Source: JBAYNW01 sp041678605 (GTDB lineage Bacteria; Cyanobacteriota; Vampirovibrionia; Gastranaerophilales; Gastranaerophilaceae). Taken from it: 24,420 bases of DNA. The notes under the pieces were generated by a model, which ran no database searches, had not been told where the DNA came from, and worked only from the letters and a program-made list of their open reading frames with translations. Position 1 is the first letter of the stretch; each line of letters begins with the position of its first letter. Shown here in pieces: positions 6,497-13,962 of the stretch. The DNA lies in the NCBI GenBank assembly GCA_041678605.1, contig JBAYNW010000026.1:1-24420 (forward strand), in the 5' to 3' direction. Both the position numbers and the translations under genes were made by a program.

Positions 6497-7825
6497 TTAT
6501 TTTTTATCCGAGAATTTTTTAAATGTTTCTTTTGAATTTTCAGAAACGTTGTTCGGATAATCGTTTTGAGGATTTTTATTCAAATCTTTGTTCACACTTT
6601 TTCTGAGTACAAAATTAAGTGCTTTTGGAATTGCTGTACCCAGAATGAGAGTTATTAGTGCTAAATTCAGCCAATACATGCCAACGCCTGCTCTTTTTGT
6701 GCGTTTTATCAATTTTGTATCCCAGTCTGTTTTTTTGTTCAAATCCTGAAGTGAATAAATTGGTGCAGTCATTTTTTTCCACATGCTTGATTTTTCATTC
6801 AAGCCTTCTTTGTTTACGATTTTAGTATTGAACATTTTGTCCAATAATCCGCCGGCAATTCGATTTAAAACAGCGTCACCGCCGAAGAAAATCAAGTAGC
6901 ACATGGCAAGTCTTACAGAAGAATCCCTTAGTTCGTATTTGTCTCTGGAACTGGATAAAAATGCAGGGGTATCTCCGACCAGAGTGATTAAAGCGTATGG
7001 CAAGATTTTCATAAATTTCCCGTCGGTGTAGTTGAAGTTCTTGGCGTTATTTTTAATAGCTTTCATTAAACCTTTAGGAGCTTCTTTCAAAAAGGATTTT
7101 TCAATAAATTTGTTAATCCCGATTGAACCTGCTAGCATTATCGCGATTGAACCTATAATTTTTTTAAGCTTATTCTTTTCGTGTTTTTCTGTATTTTTCT
7201 TTGTATATTCTTCGTCAGCCATTTTGTATTCTGCTGAAAACCCTGTTCTTCCACTGAGTTTTTTTGTAAGTTCTCTCACTCCAAAACACGTTGCAATAAG
7301 CATTGCACCAGTTATTATATAATCAGCAATGGCAATTTTCGTGTGGGTTTTTAAAAGTTTTGTCCTTAAAACTTCTTTATCAGGGAATCTGTCAAGAATT
7401 TTTTGAAAATCTTTATCTACATTTTTGAATTTTTCTTTTGTTTTTTTTGATGTATTTGGGTTCTCTTTTAGGTCGAAAATTAGTTCATCAAGTCCGTTTT
7501 TCATCTTTTGGGCATTTTCAATCAAATGTTCTTTGGATAATCTTACTATCTCAACGCCTTTTTCCCCGAATTTTTCAGTAATTCCCGCTTTTTTGAGTAA
7601 AAATTTATTAAAAAGTGGCATGGTAACAAATGGCGATAGAAAAGCGATAGCAAAATAAATAGAAGAACCTAAAATTCGTTCTCTTGCTTCGTGTTTATTA
7701 TTGGCGTTCAAAGACGTAGGTATAGCGTAGCCGAAAATATCCACAATCCCCCTATTTAAAAGGGTATTGGATTCAATTTTATCTGTTGTTCGATAAAATA
7801 AGCTGCTAGTTACGGATTGAACCAT
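6497..7825 (-). CDS. Polytopic membrane protein of unknown function
   Basis: A 442-residue protein with no recognised family. Hydrophobic segments at about 52-70, 163-182, 221-240, 272-290, 304-325 and 382-404 suggest around six membrane spans. Charged cytoplasmic-type loops separate them, notably 75-160 and 195-220, and the tail (405-442) is Asn/Lys-rich. The ATG at 7825 has no good ribosome site; a GGAG lies about 12 nt upstream. A separate ATG at 7865 does have an ideal AGGAG and opens a 19-codon frame that is one base out of phase. Removing one A from the A6 run at the start would fuse MNITIYKPEKISK to this protein, so the true N-terminus may lie there. It follows the ABC exporter genes on the same strand and may be in their operon. 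It is convergent with trmD. Confidence 0.75.
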   Translation of the reverse strand: MVQSVTSSLFYRTTDKIESNTLLNRGIVDIFGYAIPTSLNANNKHEARERILGSSIYFAIAFLSPFVTMPLFNKFLLKKAGITEKFGEKGVEIVRLSKEHLIENAQKMKNGLDELIFDLKENPNTSKKTKEKFKNVDKDFQKILDRFPDKEVLRTKLLKTHTKIAIADYIITGAMLIATCFGVRELTKKLSGRTGFSAEYKMADEEYTKKNTEKHEKNKLKKIIGSIAIMLAGSIGINKFIEKSFLKEAPKGLMKAIKNNAKNFNYTDGKFMKILPYALITLVGDTPAFLSSSRDKYELRDSSVRLAMCYLIFFGGDAVLNRIAGGLLDKMFNTKIVNKEGLNEKSSMWKKMTAPIYSLQDLNKKTDWDTKLIKRTKRAGVGMYWLNLALITLILGTAIPKALNFVLRKSVNKDLNKNPQNDYPNNVSENSKETFKKFSDKK

Positions 7826-7865
7826 TTTTTGAAATTTTCTCCGGCTTATAAATTGTGATGTTCAT
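7806..7865 (-). CDS. 19-codon ORF with strong RBS overlapping the membrane-protein start (possible frameshifted N-terminus or leader peptide)
   Basis: An AGGAG site 6 nt before the ATG at 7865 starts the peptide MNITIYKPEKISKNGSIRN, which ends at TAG (7806-7808), 20 nt inside the downstream membrane-protein frame. The overlap is at a run of six A residues; with five, the two frames would join as ...EKISKMVQSVTSS. Options are a homopolymer sequencing error, a genuine frameshift or phase-variable tract, programmed +1 frameshifting, or a coupling leader ORF. The good ribosome site here and the poor one at 7825 favour translation starting at 7865. Confidence 0.5.
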   Translation of the reverse strand: MNITIYKPEKISKNGSIRN

Positions 7866-7902
7866 ATAAAACTCCTGAATAAATAAATTTGCTAGTTAAT
7901 TT

Positions 7903-9132
7903 TTATTCGTACCTCAAAGCATCAATCGGATTAAGCAAAGAGGCTTTGTAGGCTGGGTAGAACCCGAATCCTATTCCCACAAGTCCTGAAAAACCAACCG
8001 ATAACAAAATTGAAAATGGCGAAATGACAATTGTTAGGTCGGAAAATAATTCTACAATTTTTGAACCGAGAACTCCAATAATTATTCCGACAAAACCGCC
8101 AGCCAAAGACAAAAGAAGGGCTTCTACCAAAAATTGAATTCTTATGTCCATGGCTTTTGCACCGATTGCCATTCTTATCCCTATTTCTCTTGTTCTTTCG
8201 GTTACAGAAACGAGCATTATGTTCATAATCCCTATTCCGCCGACCAAAAGCGACACCGAAGCAATAGAACCAAGCAAAAGAGTCATCGTGGCAACAGTTT
8301 TTTTAACCGTTTCCATCATTTGTGTAAAATTTCTTATCGTAAAATCATCATCTTTATTTTTTCCGATATTGTGGCGTTCTCTCAAAAGTGTTTTAATTTC
8401 ATCTTCTGCGGTTACAAGTTCATCCGCACTTTTTGCCTGAACGTTTATAAACTTTACGACGCCGGGAAAATTTGTTCCAAAAAGCTTCTTCTGGGCCGTG
8501 GTAATAGGGATTAAGGCTGTATCGTCTCTATCCTGCCCCATGCCCGACTGTCCTTTGGGTTTCAGAATTCCTACAACTTTAAAAGGCATTCCCGCAATTC
8601 TCACGGTTTTGCCGACAGGGTCCATATCGCCGAACAAATTTGTTATGACTGTTGAGCCTAAAACGGTTACTTTGGTGGAGTTTTTGAGGTCCTCTTCTGT
8701 AATTGCACGCCCCTCTTCGATTTCCCAGAGTCCAACTGTCATATAAGAAGGCGTAATGCCATAAACACCCGTAGACCAGTTTTGGTTTGAAAAAACAATC
8801 TGCTTGCCCTCGGAAACTATCGGTGCCACCTCCAGAACGGAAGGACACTCCTTCAAAATATCTTCGGCATCTTTCATCCTCAAGGTTGGTTGAGTCCCGC
8901 CTCCGAGCCTTACCCCGCCTGATGTTGAAGAACCTGACATTACCATTAAAAGATTTGAGCCGATTGATTCTATGTCTTTTGAAATTGACCCCTTTGCCCC
9001 CTCGCCGACTGAAAGCATTATGATTACGGCACTTACGCCGATGATTATGCCCAGACTCGTTAAAATCGAACGCATTTTGTTGACTCTTAATGAGCGTAGG
9101 GCTATTTTGAATGTTGAGTTAAAATCTATCAT
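7903..9132 (-). CDS. MacB/FtsX-family ABC transporter permease
   Basis: A 409-residue permease of the MacB/LolE/FtsX class (mechanotransmission transporters). One N-terminal membrane helix (about 21-42, after the RSLRVNKMRSILTSLGIIIG motif) is followed by a large extracytoplasmic MacB_PCD domain (about 45-275) and three C-terminal helices of the FtsX domain. The segment LVSVTERTREIGIRMAIGAK is the typical coupling region, and the tail ends in the usual NPIDALRYE. It starts 10 nt after the ATPase gene, with a ribosome-site-like AAGGTGA overlapping the ATPase stop. Canonical MacB is one chain with an N-terminal ATPase; here the ATPase is a separate gene. With the adjacent adaptor and TolC-type channel it should form a tripartite exporter; the substrate (antibiotic, peptide, lipoprotein or polyketide) cannot be told. 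Confidence 0.92.
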   Translation of the reverse strand: MIDFNSTFKIALRSLRVNKMRSILTSLGIIIGVSAVIIMLSVGEGAKGSISKDIESIGSNLLMVMSGSSTSGGVRLGGGTQPTLRMKDAEDILKECPSVLEVAPIVSEGKQIVFSNQNWSTGVYGITPSYMTVGLWEIEEGRAITEEDLKNSTKVTVLGSTVITNLFGDMDPVGKTVRIAGMPFKVVGILKPKGQSGMGQDRDDTALIPITTAQKKLFGTNFPGVVKFINVQAKSADELVTAEDEIKTLLRERHNIGKNKDDDFTIRNFTQMMETVKKTVATMTLLLGSIASVSLLVGGIGIMNIMLVSVTERTREIGIRMAIGAKAMDIRIQFLVEALLLSLAGGFVGIIIGVLGSKIVELFSDLTIVISPFSILLSVGFSGLVGIGFGFYPAYKASLLNPIDALRYE

Positions 9133-9142
9133 TGTTTATTAT

Positions 9143-9829
9143 TCACCTTTTTACCTCATCCGAAATAATTTTTCCGTCCTTAAACCTTACAATTCGCTTT
9201 GCGTATTGGGCGATATCAGGTTCATGAGTAACCAAAATAATTGTTTTGCCCCGTTGTTCATTAAGTTTTACAAAAAAATCCATCACCTCAACACTTGTCT
9301 TTGTGTCAAGGTTTCCGGTAGGCTCATCCGCCAGAATAATGGGTGCGTCATTTACTATTGCACGGGCAATTGCGACTCTTTGCTGTTGACCGCCCGACAT
9401 TTGGTTCGGGTAATGATTTACTCTATTTGTCAGTCCCACTATTTTGAGGGCTTCTTTTGCTCTTATAATTCTTTCTTGAGGGTCTACCCCACTGTAAATC
9501 ATTGGCATTTCAACATTTTCAAGAGCAGATGTCCTCGAAATTAAATTAAAACCCTGAAAAACAAACCCCAGTTTCAAATTTCTAATCTCGGACAATTCAT
9601 CTGAGTTAAGCTTCATTACATCGATTCCGTCCAAAAAATAACTTCCTGAAGTCGGTTTATCAAGACAGCCTAACATATTCATGAAAGTCGATTTCCCCGA
9701 CCCCGATGCTCCCATAATCGCAACGAATTCGCCACTTTCTATAGACAGCGAAACTTCGTCCAATGCTCTAAAGCTTGTTTCGCCTGTTACATATTTTCTC
9801 ACTATGTTTTTAACTTTAATTAGAGTCAA
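9143..9829 (-). CDS. ABC transporter ATP-binding protein (MacB/LolD-like)
   Basis: A 228-residue nucleotide-binding subunit. Walker A is GASGSGKST (40-48), the Q-loop is VFQGFNLISR, the signature is MSGGQQQRVAIARAI (144-158), Walker B is IILADEPTGNLD (164-175), and the H-loop lies in VTHEP. The sequence type fits the LolD/MacB/YknY group. The start appears to be TTG at 9829 (MTLIKVKNIV), with AGGAG about 10 nt upstream; no ATG or GTG is better placed. It powers the permease encoded 10 nt downstream. The 83-nt gap from the adaptor gene contains a long inverted repeat that could set the relative expression of adaptor and pump. Confidence 0.94.
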   Translation of the reverse strand: MTLIKVKNIVRKYVTGETSFRALDEVSLSIESGEFVAIMGASGSGKSTFMNMLGCLDKPTSGSYFLDGIDVMKLNSDELSEIRNLKLGFVFQGFNLISRTSALENVEMPMIYSGVDPQERIIRAKEALKIVGLTNRVNHYPNQMSGGQQQRVAIARAIVNDAPIILADEPTGNLDTKTSVEVMDFFVKLNEQRGKTIILVTHEPDIAQYAKRIVRFKDGKIISDEVKR

Positions 9830-9857
9830 TTTCTGTCTCGCTCCTGATTTTTATACC

Positions 9858-9908
9858 AATTCGAAGTCAAAGTATTATTAATTCCTTGTTCCACTTTGAC
9901 TGCGAATT
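9858..9908. promoter_or_regulatory. Inverted repeat (15-bp arms, one mismatch) between adaptor and ATPase genes
   Basis: AATTCGAAGTCAAAG (9858-9872) is the reverse complement of CTTTGACTGCGAATT (9894-9908) except at one position, with a 21-nt loop. In the minus-strand transcript it forms a stable stem immediately after the adaptor stop codon. No T-run follows, so it is unlikely to be a simple terminator. A processing or stabilising stem, or a regulator-binding site, is possible. Confidence 0.6.
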
Positions 9909-9912
9909 AGTA

Positions 9913-11079
9913 TTAGAACATTCTTGGTGGTCCGTTTTGTGTTGTTTTGGCTTTTTTGTCCGAATTTCCGATTATGACATCCTCGCCTTCCTGAATTTCA
10001 TTTGAAATTATCTCTGTGAATTCACTATCTGTCACTCCGGTTTTGATATTAATTCTTGTTGGTTTGTTGCGTCTTAAGAGCCAAATACCCTGCTCCTTGA
10101 ATTTTTTACCTCCGGTAATTTCTGCCGGAGTAAATCTCAACGCCGCATTGTCAACACAAATGGTATTTTCTTTTTTGTTTGTAATTATGGAAACATTAGC
10201 TGTCATTCCGGGTTTTAATATCTGGGTATCATTATTAACGCCGACAATTACGGTATAAGTGACAACATTTGAAACTGTCGTCGGTGAAATTCTGACCTGA
10301 GTGACAGTTCCCTTAAATGTTTCGTTAGGATAACCGTCTAACGTATAGTCAACGCTCTGCCCGGCTTTGACCTTGCCGATATCTGCTTCTGAAACACTTA
10401 CCTCTATTTGCATTTCTGTCAAATCTTTTGCGACAGAAAACAAGGTTGGAGTTTGGAAACTCGCTGCGACCGTTTGGCCCACATCAACTTCTCTTGATAC
10501 TACCACCCCGTCGACAGGAGAAATAATTCTTGTATATCTCAAATTTGTCAAATTGTTTTGCAAAGTCGCTGCCGTTTGTGCAATTAAGGCATTCATTGAA
10601 TTTAATTCGGCCGATTTTGACAAGTAATTTGCTCTTGCTAAATCCAGTTCATCTTTGGAAACATACCTTTTCTCATAAAGTTTTTTATATCTCAAGTAAT
10701 TTGCCCTGTCGTAAACCAGCATGCTTTTGGTTTTTTGGTAATTTGCCTTTGCGGCATTTAAGTCCCCGCGAGATTTATCAACCTGTGCCTGAAAAAGCGA
10801 AGGGTCAATTTGTGCCAGAAGCTGGCCTTTTTTTACCTGAGAGTTAAAGTCAACATAAATTTCCTTTATCATCCCTGACACCTGCGAACCAATGCTGACG
10901 GTCTGAACCGGCTTAATTGTTCCTGACGCTTCGACTGTTTCCACAATCGTTTTTCTTCCGACTTTATCAAGAAGATATTTCGGTTCATTTTTCACTCTTG
11001 CAATTATTGAAATAAATATGGCGATTAGTATTATCGCCAATACCGGTATAATGATAATTTTTTTCTTAATATATTTCAT
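9913..11079 (-). CDS. Periplasmic adaptor (HlyD/MacA-like membrane fusion protein)
   Basis: A 388-residue membrane fusion protein linking an inner-membrane ABC exporter to a TolC-type channel. It has an N-terminal membrane anchor (about 7-28, Ile-rich). A first half-barrel/lipoyl segment follows (VEASGTIKPVQTVSIGSQVS to GQLLAQIDPSLF, about 48-95), then a coiled-coil hairpin (about 96-170). The second lipoyl half (RIISPVDGVVVSREVDVGQTV) and beta-barrel and membrane-proximal domains complete it. An ideal AAGGAGG lies 4 nt before the ATG. It lies 20 nt downstream of the TolC-family gene and upstream of the ATPase and permease, the order of a complete tripartite efflux operon. No lipoprotein cysteine is seen, so it is anchored by its helix. 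Confidence 0.94.
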   Translation of the reverse strand: MKYIKKKIIIIPVLAIILIAIFISIIARVKNEPKYLLDKVGRKTIVETVEASGTIKPVQTVSIGSQVSGMIKEIYVDFNSQVKKGQLLAQIDPSLFQAQVDKSRGDLNAAKANYQKTKSMLVYDRANYLRYKKLYEKRYVSKDELDLARANYLSKSAELNSMNALIAQTAATLQNNLTNLRYTRIISPVDGVVVSREVDVGQTVAASFQTPTLFSVAKDLTEMQIEVSVSEADIGKVKAGQSVDYTLDGYPNETFKGTVTQVRISPTTVSNVVTYTVIVGVNNDTQILKPGMTANVSIITNKKENTICVDNAALRFTPAEITGGKKFKEQGIWLLRRNKPTRINIKTGVTDSEFTEIISNEIQEGEDVIIGNSDKKAKTTQNGPPRMF

Positions 11080-11099
11080 GTTGCCTCCTTAACCATTTT

Positions 11100-12680
11100 T
11101 CACCTCTGCCCCATGGCTTCTTCCAGGTAATAACGTGCTTTGTTGTAGTCAAAAACCGACTGAACGAAAGCCAATTGTGCATTGTTGTAATTCGTTTGTG
11201 CATCCTGCAATTCAAGGAAATTACCCAAACCTACGGCGTATCTGCCGTCTGCGAGTTCAAAGTTTTCTAAAGTTTGTCCCACTCTTTCGCTCATCAGAGG
11301 AATTCTTTTTTCTAATTGTTTCATGTTTATATAATAGCTTTGAATTTGAAAATAAACATTTTTTCTCAACAAATCAATGTTGTTTATGGCGATATTAAGA
11401 TAAGAATTGCCTTCGTCGATTTGGTATTTAATTTGCATAGCGTTTATCACCGGTAGGTCAAGTCCGGCATAAACACCTATTACGTTTGAGGCATAATCGC
11501 TTCTTTTCAGGTAAGAATAACCGGCACTTGCGTCAACAGATGGCAAATAACTCTTTTTAATCGCCTTTATTGATTCTTCGGATGCTTTTTTAACCAGTTC
11601 AAGCGATTTTAAATCCGGCCGGTTTGCGTAAGCCTGTTTAATTGCATCATCCATGGATAGCCCGAAAGGCTTAAAGCTGTAGGTCTTTAAAATATCCCGT
11701 TTTTCAATTCCGGAGGTTAAAATGGCACCGTCCTTTATTTCTGTCTCAACGTCGCTTTCGTTATAATTTTTTCTGTCATAAGCCACATTTATTTCGTTTT
11801 TGACCGAGTAATTTTTTTGGAAATTAAAGGTTTCCGTATCCTTAATTGCATATTCAGGGGCGTTAATATAATACATACTGTTGTTGAGATTAATCAACGC
11901 CGTTTGATAAATATTTTGTGCCGTAAGGAGGTTAATTTTGGCTTCTGTCAGATATACTTCCGCATTTACGACGTCGATTTTTGACTTTAATCCGGCTTCG
12001 TACATCGCTTTTGTTCTTTCAACGTTTAGTTCATTGATTTTGACCGAGCGTGAGTAAATATCTTCATTTGCACGTGCGGCAAGAACAGCCGTGTAATCTA
12101 TTTTAACATTATAAATAGTAGTCAATATCGTGTTTTCAAGGTCATAACCCGCAGCTTCATAGTTAAATTTGTTCATCTTAATATTGGCGGTAGTTCGCCC
12201 AAAGTCCCAAATCATCTCATTGACACTCAAATTCAATCCGTAATAATTATTGTTGATTGAGTCGCTTCTGTCGCCTGAATAGCCTGTGTTGTTTATATTA
12301 TAGCCGGTTCCGCCTGTAAGTGTCGGGAAATAGTTTGACTTAGCCTGACCTACGGCACTTTTTTGAACAGCCTGCATTGCTTCCGAATTTCTTATGTTCG
12401 GGTCATGCTTTAGAGCATAATTTACACAATCTTCCATAGACAGAACAATGGAACCCTTAATCATGGCGACATCGCTTTCGGCCGGTAGTTTTTCCGCAGA
12501 TTTTTTGACGTGTTTGTTTTTAATTAGTTTGTTTATGATTGATTTAATCGTCGGGGTTTTTGCTTCGGTCGCCTTGTCGTCCGTGGCGAAAGAAAAAGAA
12601 GGGATGAGAAATAATACAATTATAAATATTGTATAAATAAACGGTTTTATTATTTTTTTTAAAACCTCATCCTCTTTCAT
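11100..12680 (-). CDS. TolC-family outer membrane efflux channel
   Basis: A 526-residue outer-membrane channel protein. From the ATG at 12680 there is a signal peptide: charged start MKEDEVLKKIIK, hydrophobic core at 13-28, and likely cleavage after SFA at residue 32. Two OEP repeats follow; the first opens with LSMEDCVNYALKHDPNIRNSE and the second with SMDDAIKQAYANRPDLKSLE. Each is followed by long coiled-coil helices (for example RTKAMYEAGLKSKIDVVNAE and DGRYAVGLGNFLELQDAQTN). Length is slightly above E. coli TolC. The frame is open to a TTG at 12716, but that codon is part of the -35 box, and the ATG at 12680 lies 7 nt after a perfect TATAAT. It heads the exporter operon. The segment 300-345 between the repeats is an Asn/Asp/Glu-rich insertion. 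Confidence 0.93.
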   Translation of the reverse strand: MKEDEVLKKIIKPFIYTIFIIVLFLIPSFSFATDDKATEAKTPTIKSIINKLIKNKHVKKSAEKLPAESDVAMIKGSIVLSMEDCVNYALKHDPNIRNSEAMQAVQKSAVGQAKSNYFPTLTGGTGYNINNTGYSGDRSDSINNNYYGLNLSVNEMIWDFGRTTANIKMNKFNYEAAGYDLENTILTTIYNVKIDYTAVLAARANEDIYSRSVKINELNVERTKAMYEAGLKSKIDVVNAEVYLTEAKINLLTAQNIYQTALINLNNSMYYINAPEYAIKDTETFNFQKNYSVKNEINVAYDRKNYNESDVETEIKDGAILTSGIEKRDILKTYSFKPFGLSMDDAIKQAYANRPDLKSLELVKKASEESIKAIKKSYLPSVDASAGYSYLKRSDYASNVIGVYAGLDLPVINAMQIKYQIDEGNSYLNIAINNIDLLRKNVYFQIQSYYINMKQLEKRIPLMSERVGQTLENFELADGRYAVGLGNFLELQDAQTNYNNAQLAFVQSVFDYNKARYYLEEAMGQR

Positions 12681-12687
12681 GGTAAAT

Positions 12688-12716
12688 ATTATAACAGCGT
12701 CAATAACGCTTGGCAA
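12688..12716 (-). promoter_or_regulatory. Promoter of the TolC/MacA/ABC operon, leaderless type
   Basis: On the minus strand, TTGCCA (12711-12716) and a perfect TATAAT (12688-12693) are separated by 17 bp, a near-consensus sigma-70 promoter. The TATAAT ends 7 nt before the ATG at 12680, and the gap (ATTTACC) has no ribosome site. This is the best complete case of the leaderless layout in the window. Confidence 0.75.
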
Positions 12717-12736
12717 ATATTTTTTAAAACTTAGAC

Positions 12737-13750
12737 TTACAATACTTTTTTATCCACAATCGGTGCAATTTTTTTGATGTCCTGATAAAGTTTTTCGTAC
12801 TGGTCCGGATACAAAGATTGAGCCCCGTCGCAAATCGCATTTTCGGGTTCGTGATGGACTTCTATTATTAAACCGTCGCACCCTGCGGCAACAGCGGCTC
12901 TCGACATAGGTGCGACTTTATCCCTAAGCCCCGTCCCATGGCTCGGGTCGATTAAAATCGGCAAGTGGCTGACTTTTTTGATAACGGGGATTGCACAGAG
13001 GTCAAGTGTGTTTCTTGTGACTCTTTCAAATGTTCTTATGCCTCGTTCGCATAACATTACTTCACGATTTCCGCCGGACATAACGTATTCTGCGGACATC
13101 AGCCATTCTTCAAAAGTCGCACTAAGTCCTCTTTTTATCATAACTGGTTTTTTAATAAGTCCTAATTCTTTTAACAGGTTGAAATTCTGCATATTTCTTG
13201 CCCCGACTTGCAAAATATCAACGTATTTTTCAAAAAGAGGTATTTGGGAAATTTCCATAATCTCGGAAGCAACGGCCATTTTGTATTTATCCGCAACCTC
13301 TCTTATTATCTTTAAACCTTCTTCGCCCAATCCCTGAAAGGCATAAGGTGAGGTTCTGGGCTTAAAAGCCCCGCCTCTTAAAATTTTCACGCCTGATTTT
13401 TTCAGTGCGGATGCGGTTTTATCCATTTGTTCGTAGCTTTCAACGGTGCAAGGACCTGCAATAAGTCCCAAATTATCTCCGCCGAATTTGACGCCGTTAA
13501 CTGTTACGACGGTATCTTCAGGCTGAAAAACTCTGCTGACAAGCTTGTAGCTGGAAGTAATTTTAATGACTTCCTTTACTCCCTCAAGAAGTTCAATGTC
13601 TCTGGGGTCAATAATTTTGCCGCCGACTGCACCTATGACTGTGTGTACTTCACCAATTGAAATATGGGCATCAAAACCCTTTCTTTCAATAAATAATTTT
13701 ACTTTTTCTATATCTTCCCTGCTCGCACCATGACGCATTATTATAAGCAT
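12737..13750 (-). CDS. aroF: 3-deoxy-7-phosphoheptulonate (DAHP) synthase, AroF type
   Basis: A 337-residue enzyme that condenses phosphoenolpyruvate and erythrose 4-phosphate, the first step of the shikimate pathway. It is the type I-beta form with an N-terminal ferredoxin-like regulatory domain (about 1-70), as in Thermotoga maritima DAHP synthase. The TIM barrel has the metal ligand Cys101 in AGPCTVES, the substrate motif KPRTSPYAFQG (130-140), LCERGIRTFE, and IDPSHGTGLRD. Length is as expected. AAGGA lies about 7 nt before the ATG. Its promoter would lie next to a palindromic repeat upstream. It is not operonic with pheA (17486), but both belong to aromatic amino acid synthesis. The N-terminal domain suggests feedback control by an aromatic amino acid. 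Confidence 0.96.
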   Translation of the reverse strand: MLIIMRHGASREDIEKVKLFIERKGFDAHISIGEVHTVIGAVGGKIIDPRDIELLEGVKEVIKITSSYKLVSRVFQPEDTVVTVNGVKFGGDNLGLIAGPCTVESYEQMDKTASALKKSGVKILRGGAFKPRTSPYAFQGLGEEGLKIIREVADKYKMAVASEIMEISQIPLFEKYVDILQVGARNMQNFNLLKELGLIKKPVMIKRGLSATFEEWLMSAEYVMSGGNREVMLCERGIRTFERVTRNTLDLCAIPVIKKVSHLPILIDPSHGTGLRDKVAPMSRAAVAAGCDGLIIEVHHEPENAICDGAQSLYPDQYEKLYQDIKKIAPIVDKKVL

Positions 13751-13800
13751 TGATTAATTCCTTATTTTTTATGTAAAGCTTGTGGAGGTTGCTTCGAAAT

Positions 13801-13845
13801 GATTGCTTTATTACTTGTGGCTATGCTTTATGTCTCGCAATGACA
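13801..13845 (-). repeat. Dispersed palindromic repeat fragment (GTCATTGCGAG family)
   Basis: Read on the minus strand this begins TGTCATTGCGAGACATAAAG and ends AAAGCAATC. The same TGCGAG and GCAATC ends occur at 22622-22655 and at several sites in 24131-24374. It lies in the divergent spacer between aroF and fixC; the rest of 13751-13962 holds only promoter-like sequence. Confidence 0.65.
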
Positions 13846-13905
13846 TACTTTCTAAGGTTCATTCTTCGCCAAGAATTATGTCAATTGTATAATAAATATG
13901 AATAA

Positions 13906-13934
13906 TTTACAATTTTGAATTTTTATTGTATACT
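13906..13934 (+). promoter_or_regulatory. Sigma-70-like promoter of fixC-fixX
   Basis: TTTACA (13906-13911) and TATACT (13929-13934) are 17 bp apart. The predicted start near 13941 gives a leader of about 22 nt holding AGGAG (13949-13953), 9 nt before the ATG. A second TATAAT at 13888-13893 may be an alternative upstream -10. Confidence 0.6.
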
Positions 13935-13962
13935 GAAACACATGTTCTAGGAGCTTTATCAA

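Noticed and set aside
7866..7902. GAATAAA...TTTATTC inverted repeat between the permease and the membrane-protein gene
   Set aside because: A short A/T-only stem is expected by chance in this composition.
13898..13920. Six-codon ORF (MNNLQF) after a TATAAT upstream of fixC
   Set aside because: Too short to support; it overlaps the better -35 of the fixC promoter and has no ribosome site.
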